From an uncultured Phascolarctobacterium sp. (GTDB lineage Bacteria; Bacillota; Negativicutes; Acidaminococcales; Acidaminococcaceae), in assembly GCA_934234275.1 (NCBI GenBank), contig CAKQHU010000024.1, positions 1 through 12,147 of the forward strand: a DNA stretch of 12,147 bases, read 5' to 3'. Position 1 is the first letter of the stretch. Each line of letters starts with the position of its first letter. The position numbers and the translations under genes are program-made. Under the pieces are notes generated by a model. That model saw only the letters and a list, made by a program, of their open reading frames with translations, was not told where the DNA came from and ran no database searches. Shown here one piece after another: positions 1-6,000 of this stretch.

Positions 1-696
1 GAGCTGGAGGCCGAATTCTTCGGAACCAATGAGGACGGACAGCAGTCCGCAGGCAAGCTGGAGCTTGCTATCGGCGGTACGCTGTTCCTTGATGAGGTAG
101 AAAAGCTGCCGCTGGAAATGGGCGACAAGCTGGCTGATGCGCTGACGCACGGTCTGCCCGCAACGGAAAAGGGCGGCAAGCCGCGTATGTTCGATGTGCG
201 CGTAATTGCTGCCTGCGATTCCAACCTTAAGCGTTTGGCAGATAAGGGACTTTTCTCCCGTAATCTGTATGAGCTGGTGCTGGATACCACCATGCGCGTG
301 CCGCCTCTGCGCGAGCGCGTGAAGGATATCGAGGTAATCGCTTCGCATATTCTGGTGGAAATGTCCGCACAGCACAATCTGCCGCAAAAACGCCTTTCTC
401 CTGAAGCTGTTTCCCTGCTGCTGTCCTGCAGCTGGCCGGGCAACATCAAGCAGCTGCAGGGTGTTATCGAGCAGGCCTTCTTCCACACTCCCGGCAGCAT
501 CATCGAAGCAGAAAACATTAAGCTGCCCGGTGACAAAACTCTGGAGCGCTCCTGGAAGTATGACAAGGAAGCCTTTATTGCAGCCTGGAAATCTGCCGGC
601 GGCAATATCAGTAAGCTGGCAACAATGCTTGATGTCAGCCGTGTAACCCTGTACCGTTATCTGAAGAAGTACGGCCTGGGACCGAAAGCAAAATAA
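1..696 (+). CDS. Fis-family AAA+ transcriptional regulator, DhaR/AcoR-like, C-terminal part (5' end outside window)
   Basis: The reading frame is open from base 1 and gives 231 residues of a longer protein. It holds the second half of an AAA+ domain, with Walker B in GGTLFLDEV (fragment residues about 25-33) and the RVPPLRER segment. A C-terminal Fis-type helix-turn-helix follows (GGNISKLATMLDVSRVTLYRYL, about residues 200-222). The loop that should carry GAFTGA, the sigma-54 contact, reads FFGTNEDGQQSAGK instead. The arginine-finger stretch, usually F-R-x-D-L-Y-Y-R-L, reads FSRNLYELV. From memory, E. coli DhaR shows the same two losses and activates with sigma-70. I infer a DhaR-like activator that does not use sigma-54. 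The sensor domain and the regulated genes lie outside the window, so the inducer is unknown. The gene is richer in G+C than the next gene downstream and ends in a strong terminator. Confidence 0.85.
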   Translation, partial: ELEAEFFGTNEDGQQSAGKLELAIGGTLFLDEVEKLPLEMGDKLADALTHGLPATEKGGKPRMFDVRVIAACDSNLKRLADKGLFSRNLYELVLDTTMRVPPLRERVKDIEVIASHILVEMSAQHNLPQKRLSPEAVSLLLSCSWPGNIKQLQGVIEQAFFHTPGSIIEAENIKLPGDKTLERSWKYDKEAFIAAWKSAGGNISKLATMLDVSRVTLYRYLKKYGLGPKAK

Positions 697-706
697 AATT
701 TACTAT

Positions 707-840
707 GAATGCCCTCGAAGCAGGCTTGCCCTGCTCCGGGGGCTTTTGCGTTTGGGGGGCGCTTTGGCGCTGCAAGGCAATTTTAGAAGAGAAAAGTGCA
801 ACATGTTGCAAAAATCTCTTGTAGAAATGGTGTTGAGGGT
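707..840. repeat. Left copy of terminator-plus-dyad direct repeat bracketing the ATPase gene
   Basis: This block begins at GAATGCCC and contains the regulator terminator, the GCTTTTGCGTTT tail, a GGCGCTG motif, the first dyad and the TGTTGAGGGT tail. The same order of elements recurs at 2409-2544 with scattered substitutions and small length changes. The copies are clearly homologous but not identical, so the duplication is not recent. Confidence 0.8.
711..753 (+). terminator. Rho-independent terminator of the regulator gene
   Basis: A 12-bp stem pairs 711-722 with 732-743, with one G-T pair and one A-C mismatch. The loop is 9 nt and is followed by TTTTGCGTTT. It starts 15 bases after the regulator stop codon. 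A diverged copy of the same hairpin follows the ATPase gene at 2413-2457. Confidence 0.85.
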
Positions 841-1071
841 GAATATTAGGAAGAAAAAGGCAGATTTAGAAGAGGAAAGTGCAACATGTTGCAAAAATCT
901 CTTGCAGAAATGGTGTTGAAGGTGAATGTTGGAAAGAAAAAGGCAAGTTTAGAAGAGAAAAGTGCAACATGTTGCAAAAATCTCTTGTAGAAACAGGGTT
1001 GAGATTGAATACAGGGAGAAAAAAGGCTATAATAGAAGAGAAAAATGCAACATGTTGCAAAAATCTCTTCT
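782..1071. repeat. Tandem array: four dyads spaced exactly 83 bp apart
   Basis: Four copies of an imperfect 38-bp dyad start at 785, 868, 951 and 1034, so the period is exactly 83 bp. Each copy is AGAAGAGA, four mostly A bases, the perfect 14-bp palindrome TGCAACATGTTGCA, AAAA, then TCTCTTGT, TCTCTTGC or TCTCTTCT. In the last copy the outer arms AGAAGAGA and TCTCTTCT pair perfectly. The 45-bp stretches between dyads are homologous to each other (A[G/A]AAATGGTGTTGA-type start, A-rich end), so the whole 83 bp is the unit. The period is not a multiple of three and is not coding. Possible roles are an operator array for a dimeric regulator, a dispersed REP/MITE-like repeat, or a structured RNA leader. 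I do not recognise the motif. Confidence 0.9.
1005..1033 (+). promoter_or_regulatory. Promoter of the ATPase gene, formed inside the last repeat spacer
   Basis: TTGAAT (1005-1010) and a perfect TATAAT (1028-1033) are separated by 17 bp. The same positions in the preceding unit, 83 bp upstream, read GTGAAT and AAGTTT, so only this unit has promoter-like boxes. The predicted transcript start near 1040 falls inside the fourth dyad, so a protein bound there would sit on the start point. This is the obvious promoter for the gene at 1087. Confidence 0.65.
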
Positions 1072-1086
1072 AAAGAAGGTGAACTA

Positions 1087-2382
1087 ATGGAAATACGCAG
1101 AGATTTTTATTTGGACAAGCTGATAAAACGCAAGCATAACGGGTTGATTAAAATTATTACAGGTATTCGCAGATGCGGTAAATCCTATTTGCTGAACAAC
1201 ATATTTTATCAGCATTTGCTTTCATGCGGTATAGATGATGCGCATATTATCCGTTTTGCTTTCGATTCTGCCGATGATTTGCAAAAGATAGGTGAAAGTC
1301 TTATTGCCATGGGCAAGGAAAAGCGTGGCGTAAATCCGGAAAAGTTTATGGCTTATGTTAACAGCCGGATTGCTGATGATGGTATGTATTATCTGCTGCT
1401 CGATGAGGTACAGGGAATGGATTGCTTTGAAGCTGTGCTTAACGGGTATCTGCGCAAGGCGAATATAGATGTATATGTTACCGGCAGTAATGCTAAATTT
1501 CTTTCTAAGGATATTATTACGGAATTTGCCGGACGCGGCGATGAGATGCATATGTATCCGCTTAGCTTTGCCGAATTTATGAGTGTTTATCCCGGTGATA
1601 AGTATATGGGTTTGGCGGAATATATGCTTTACGGAGGAATTCCGGTGGTTGTGCTGCGGGAAGGAACCGCCGAAAAGGCTGCAACTTTGCAGAATTTGTT
1701 GAGTGAAATTTATCTGAGCGATATTTATAAACGCAATCGTATCCGTAATAAGGGAGAAATGGAGGATTTGCTCAATATACTGGCTTCGGCCATTGGTTCT
1801 TTAACTAATTATGAAAAGCTGAAAAATACCTTTAAAAGTGTCAAAAAATCCAAAATTACTTCTACAACTATCAAAAAATATCTGGATTGCCTGGAAGATT
1901 CCTTTTTGATTGAAGCAGCTTCGCGCTATGATGTAAAGGGCAAGGCCTATATCGATACTCCGAAAAAATATTATTTTTCTGATCTGGGATTGCGTAATGC
2001 GCGCATTAACTTCCGGCAGTTTGAACAAACTCATTCTATGGAAAATGTAATCTACAATGAGCTTTGCATGCGTGGGTACAGCGTTGATGTGGGTGTAGTG
2101 CCTATTGCCGTGAGAGATGACAGCGGTAATGTAGTAAGAAAACAGCTGGAGGTTGATTTTGTCTGCAATATGGGCTCAGTCAGGTATTATATTCAGTCTG
2201 CATATTCCTTGCCGGATGAAATGAAACGTGCGCAGGAGGTGCGCCCATTGAAAAATATTGATGATACCTTCAAAAAAATTATCATTACCAAGGATATTGT
2301 CCCGGCCTATTATGATGAATACGGAATTCTTATCGTGAACATATATGATTTTTTGCTGGATAGTGATAGCTTGGAAAAATAA
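1087..2382 (+). CDS. AAA_14/DUF4143-family ATP-binding protein
   Basis: The product has 431 residues. An N-terminal P-loop domain has Walker A GIRRCGKS (26-33), Walker B YYLLLDE (101-107) and a sensor-like VYVTGSN near 130. The C-terminal DUF4143-type domain contains YYFSDLGLRNA, ENVIYNEL (319-326) and EVDF (355-358), arranged like a PD-(D/E)XK fold. The usual catalytic lysine position reads IQSAYS (369-374), so nuclease activity is doubtful. The family is common and often multicopy in gut anaerobes, and its cellular role is not established. I chose the ATG at 1087 because AGAAGGTG (1074-1081) sits 5 nt upstream. An in-frame ATG at 1045 lies inside the repeat dyad and would add 14 residues encoded by the repeat. 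The gene is visibly more A/T-rich than the regulator and is bracketed by a duplicated repeat block, both of which suggest acquisition. Confidence 0.85.
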   Translation: MEIRRDFYLDKLIKRKHNGLIKIITGIRRCGKSYLLNNIFYQHLLSCGIDDAHIIRFAFDSADDLQKIGESLIAMGKEKRGVNPEKFMAYVNSRIADDGMYYLLLDEVQGMDCFEAVLNGYLRKANIDVYVTGSNAKFLSKDIITEFAGRGDEMHMYPLSFAEFMSVYPGDKYMGLAEYMLYGGIPVVVLREGTAEKAATLQNLLSEIYLSDIYKRNRIRNKGEMEDLLNILASAIGSLTNYEKLKNTFKSVKKSKITSTTIKKYLDCLEDSFLIEAASRYDVKGKAYIDTPKKYYFSDLGLRNARINFRQFEQTHSMENVIYNELCMRGYSVDVGVVPIAVRDDSGNVVRKQLEVDFVCNMGSVRYYIQSAYSLPDEMKRAQEVRPLKNIDDTFKKIIITKDIVPAYYDEYGILIVNIYDFLLDSDSLEK

Positions 2383-2408
2383 AGCAGTTCGTTCTGGCAT
2401 TTCAGTTT

Positions 2409-2544
2409 GAATGCCCCTGAAGCAGGCTTGCCATGCTTTGGGGGCTTTTGCGTTTTTGGGGGCGGATTTGGCGCTGTGAGGTGAATTTAGAAGAGAAAAA
2501 TGCAACATGTTGCAAAAATCTCTTGTAGAAACAGTGTTGAGGGT
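2409..2544. repeat. Right copy of the terminator-plus-dyad block, with the fifth dyad
   Basis: This block is homologous to 707-840. It contains the terminator, the GGCGCTG segment, one dyad (2489-2526, with TGCAACATGTTGCA at 2501-2514) and the TGTTGAGGGT tail. Only a single dyad is present here, against four on the left side of the ATPase gene. Homology ends near 2544, after which the sequence is unique and A/T-rich. Confidence 0.8.
2413..2457 (+). terminator. Rho-independent terminator of the ATPase gene
   Basis: The stem pairs 2413-2424 with 2434-2445 over 12 pairs, two of them G-T. The loop is 9 nt and is followed by TTTTGCGTTTTT. The sequence is a diverged copy of the terminator at 711-753, including the GGCTTGCC loop. 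Confidence 0.88.
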
Positions 2545-2627
2545 AGGAGAGAAGGAGTAATGTGGAAGTATTGAAGAACTATGTTAAATATTTTACACAC
2601 TCTCTTGCAAGATAACGCGAATATTGG

Positions 2628-2657
2628 TTGATAGTTTGCTAAAGCTAATTTTAAAAT
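2628..2657 (+). promoter_or_regulatory. Candidate promoter in the region upstream of the adhesin
   Basis: TTGATA (2628-2633) and TAAAAT (2652-2657) are spaced by 18 bp. A start near 2664 would give a transcript of about 80 nt ending at the hairpin at 2711-2744. In such an A/T-rich stretch a chance match is quite possible. Confidence 0.35.
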
Positions 2658-2663
2658 AAAAAT

Positions 2664-2744
2664 AAATTTTTTCGAAAATCTTTTGTAAAAAAGGCCTGTA
2701 AAAACACGTCAACCTTAGTAAACATGCGGTTTACAAGGTTTTTT
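2664..2744 (+). ncRNA. Possible short transcript ending at an intrinsic terminator
   Basis: The transcript is inferred from the promoter-like boxes at 2628-2657 and the well-formed terminator at 2711-2744. The interval contains no convincing ORF with a ribosome binding site. The preceding gene already has its own terminator, so this second one needs a transcript to stop. It could simply block read-through into the adhesin. Confidence 0.25.
2711..2744 (+). terminator. Intrinsic terminator upstream of the adhesin promoter
   Basis: AACCTTAGTAAAC (2711-2723) pairs with GTTTACAAGGTT (2729-2740) over 12 pairs, with one bulged A and a 5-nt ATGCG loop. A run of T follows. It insulates the adhesin promoter from upstream transcription. 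Confidence 0.75.
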
Positions 2745-2784
2745 GAAAAATAATATAGTTAAACTATTAGTACCTGTTCGCATA

Positions 2785-2813
2785 TTGCTTAAAGCAAATG
2801 GAAGTGCTATAAT
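2785..2813 (+). promoter_or_regulatory. Adhesin promoter with extended -10
   Basis: TTGCTT (2785-2790), a 17-bp spacer and a perfect TATAAT (2808-2813) preceded by TGC make an extended -10 promoter. The predicted start near 2820 leaves an untranslated leader of about 220 nt before the adhesin start codon. Confidence 0.75.
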
Positions 2814-2858
2814 AAAAAATGTATTATGATTGTTAGCCGGAGTAAAAAATAGCCTCAA

Positions 2859-2960
2859 GTGTACTTGAAACTCTTTTGCGAAGGTTTGTTGCCCGGTGCT
2901 GCTGCAGGACAGCGTATGCCGGAAAACAGCAATATCGGCGCAGGACAATTAATACAATAG
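2859..2960 (+). CDS. 33-codon ORF in the adhesin leader, possibly a gene remnant or leader peptide
   Basis: A GTG at 2859 opens 33 codons ending in TAG at 2958-2960, with an in-frame stop just upstream at 2850. The translation has a protein-like look (GLLPGAAAGQRMPENSNIGA, then GQLIQ). I see no convincing ribosome binding site. The IGAGQLIQ ending loosely recalls the start of two-partner-secretion transporter proteins, but that is a weak impression. It could be a leader peptide, the stump of a decayed gene, or chance within a structured leader. The same stretch can fold as CCGG-GCTG / CAGC-CCGG (about 2893-2922). Confidence 0.25.
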   Translation: MYLKLFCEGLLPGAAAGQRMPENSNIGAGQLIQ

Positions 2961-3002
2961 TTGTTTAACTTGTTTCCACACGCGGCAGGTGTCGCGTACC
3001 GT

Positions 3003-3030
3003 ATGTAAATAATATTATTTATGTGGGAGG
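3003..3030 (+). promoter_or_regulatory. A/T hairpin abutting the adhesin ribosome binding site
   Basis: Bases 3003-3011 can pair with 3016-3024 over 9 pairs, including two G-U in RNA, with an AUAU loop. The strong ribosome binding site GGGAGG (3025-3030) begins on the very next base and lies 8 nt before the ATG at 3039. The stem is weak enough to be temperature- or protein-sensitive. No regulatory role is shown. Confidence 0.35.
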
Positions 3031-3038
3031 AATTATTG

Positions 3039-6000
3039 ATGAACAAAGTATTCAAAGTAATTTGGAGTGAGGCGCGCAACGCATACGTTGTTGTCTCCGA
3101 AATCGCGAAAAATCATGGCAGTAAAAGCTGCTCTACGAAAAAGCTGTTGACAATGCTGATTGCAACAGGTGTTATGACCTGTGCAAGCATGGCTCCGGCG
3201 ATGGCTGCGCCCAATGTTGATGCAAGCGCTACCGTTAATGTTGGCAAAAAAGCTGCAGTCAATGTTGCAGAAAATGCCAAAGTTAACGTAAAAAAAGATG
3301 CTAAAGTTAACGTTGAAGAAAGTGCTGAATTAACTGTTAAAAATGGAGCTAAGGTAACATTTAGTAAAGATGCAGGAATTGGCTTTGAAAACGGTGCTAA
3401 GATAAATCTTGGTAGCAAAGCCGGAGTAACTCTTGCTGATGGTGCTAAATTATCTGTTGCTAAAGGTTCTAATGTTTCTGTTGATAAAAATATAACTATG
3501 GGTAATGGTGCAGTGTCTTCTCCTTATGTAGGACAGACTGGTAACGTTGCTATTGGTGAAAAAGCACTGGCTTGGAATGGCAATGGCCTTCAAGAAGCTC
3601 TGATGGATTTTGGTCAGGGCGGAGCAAAAGTCAAGACTTTTTTTGGTTTTCCTTATGGTGCTGAAATCGTTGATGGCACTAAGCTTCCCGGTTCTATAGC
3701 TATCGGTAAAAACACCGTAGCCCGTTCCGGTTCCACTATGATTGGCGACCATGGCTATACCGGAAAAATTGGCGATACAACCATTACACCTGATGGTAAT
3801 GGTATTATGAAATACAATAATGATGTTTATTCAACCACTATTGGTGCCAACAGCTTTAACAGCGGTGCTTTGGCAAGTGTGACAGGCGTATTTTCTATTG
3901 CATCCAGTAAGTTTGATGGCGGCGATAGTTATAAATCTTATGCAGTTCAAAACACCGGTGCTACTATCTATGGTTCTATGAACAGCATCGAGTCTGCAAC
4001 AAGTGACGCAGAGTACAGTGGTATTGCAAGCAGTGTGCTTGGCTTTGCTAACAAAACTCAAAATGCGAATGCTGCTTTAATCTGGGGTACCGGCAACGAA
4101 GTTACCAACTCCATTGAAAAAGTCGGCATTAACACCAACTGGAATAATGTTTCTGTTGCGGAAGCACAGAAAAAAGCTATTGAAGCCATGCAGTCCAGCG
4201 ATTATGCAGGCGGTTCTGTAATGGCAATCGGCGGTGGCAACAAGGCTGATTACGCTAAATACTCCCAACTGACCGGCGTAAAAAATAAAGTAACCGGTAC
4301 TGAAGCTAAGGCTGCACAGTATGACTTTGTTAACGGTTATCAAAACACTGTTACCAATGCATCTGATGTTACTGTAATCGGTATTAAAAATGAAGTTACC
4401 GCAGACGGCAATAAGGTTATCGGTGATAATCACAAGGTAAGCGGTAAGGATAACGTTATTTTCGGCTCTGCTGATGAAGTAACCGAAACAACTGTTAATA
4501 ACGCTGTTGTTCTCGGTCATAATGCCAAAGTTATTGGTGAAGGCGGTGTTGCTTTGGGTTCCGGCAGCGTAGCAAGCACAGCTGCAGGCGTGCTTGGCTA
4601 TGGTGCTGACGGTAAGACGGATGCAACCTGGCAGGCTACTAAAGGTGCTGTATCTGTGGGCGGTAACGGCGTAACTCGCCAGATCACCAACGTTGCAGCA
4701 GGTACTGCAGATACCGACGCTGTAAACGTTGCACAGCTGAAAAAAGTAAACGAAGAAGCACTCAAACACAGTACTGTTACCGATGATGGTGTTAATATTA
4801 CTGTAACCGACGAAGGCTTCAATGCAGACGGTGGCAAGGAATATAAAGTTGCTCTGAAGAACGATATTTATCTTGCAGGAGATGATCCTGACGCTTTTGT
4901 AAGCATCAGCGGCAGCAAAGGCACTATCTGGACAAGCGGCAAAGTAACAGCAGGCAGTGTAGAAGCAGGCAGTGTTGTTATGGATGGTGCTACTGCAACC
5001 GTAAGCGGACTTGGCAATAAAACTACTGCTTATGCTGGCTTTGCAACTACCGGTAAAGCTGCAACCGAAGAGCAATTGAAGGAAGTAGCAACCGAAGCAG
5101 GCAAGCATACTACCTTGGTTGCCGGTGATAATGTACAGGTAAAAGAAGAGAAAACAGATAATGGTCTGAAATATACTGTAAGTGCCACCGATACAACCTA
5201 TACTGCAGGCAATGGCATTGCAATTAACGGTGAGAACAATGCAATTTCTGTTAAGCTGAACAAAGACGAAGCAAACCTTGCTGTTGACAAAGAAGGTCTG
5301 TCTCTGAACAAAGACCTGAAAGGCATTGAGTCCATCAGCAACAACACCAGCAAGCTGGTACTCAGAGAAGGTTGGGCAGGCATGCAAAACGGCGTTGGTG
5401 CATCTGTATTCATGGTTGGCGGTCTGACCACAATCAATGATAAGGTTACCGTTGACGAACAAGGCAAAATCAGCGGCGTAGCAACAGGTGTTGCAGATAC
5501 TGATGCAGTAAACGTAGGCCAACTGAATAAAGTGTCCGTAGAAGCAGGTAAGCATACTACTTTGGTTGCCGGTGATAATGTACAGGTAAAAGAAGAGAAA
5601 ACAGATAATGGTCTGAAATATACTGTAAGTGCCACCGATACAACCTATACTGCAGGCAATGGCATTGCAATTAACGGTGAGAACAATGCAATTTCTGTTA
5701 AGCTGAACAAAGACGAAGCAAACCTTGCTGTTGACAAAGAAGGTCTGTCTCTGAACAAAGACCTGAAAGGCATTGAGTCCATCAGCAACAACACCAGCAA
5801 GCTCGTACTTAGAGAAGGCTGGGCAGGCATGCAAAACGGCGTTGGTGCATCTGTATTCATGGTTGGCGGTCTGACCACAATCAATGGTAGGGTTACTGTT
5901 GACGAACAAGGTAAGATCAGCGGCGTAGCAGCAGGTGTTGCTGATAATGACGCTGTAAACGTAAGCCAGCTGAATAAAGTGTCCGTAGAAGCAGGCAAAC

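Noticed and set aside
785..1071. CRISPR array
   Set aside because: The stretches between the repeats are homologous to each other and of constant length, not unique spacers, and no cas genes are near.
703..1073. Short ORFs on both strands across the tandem array (MQHVA-type products)
   Set aside because: They arise from the ATG in the palindromic core. The 83-bp period shifts the frame at each unit, and nothing resembles a protein family.
3021..3038. Upstream ATG for the adhesin at 3021
   Set aside because: It lies before the ribosome binding site GGGAGG, and the ESPR signal motif begins exactly at the ATG at 3039.
3290..3296. A7 tract near the adhesin 5' end as a phase-variation switch
   Set aside because: The run is short, is explained by adjacent Lys codons in the octad repeats, and there is no sign of frame disruption.
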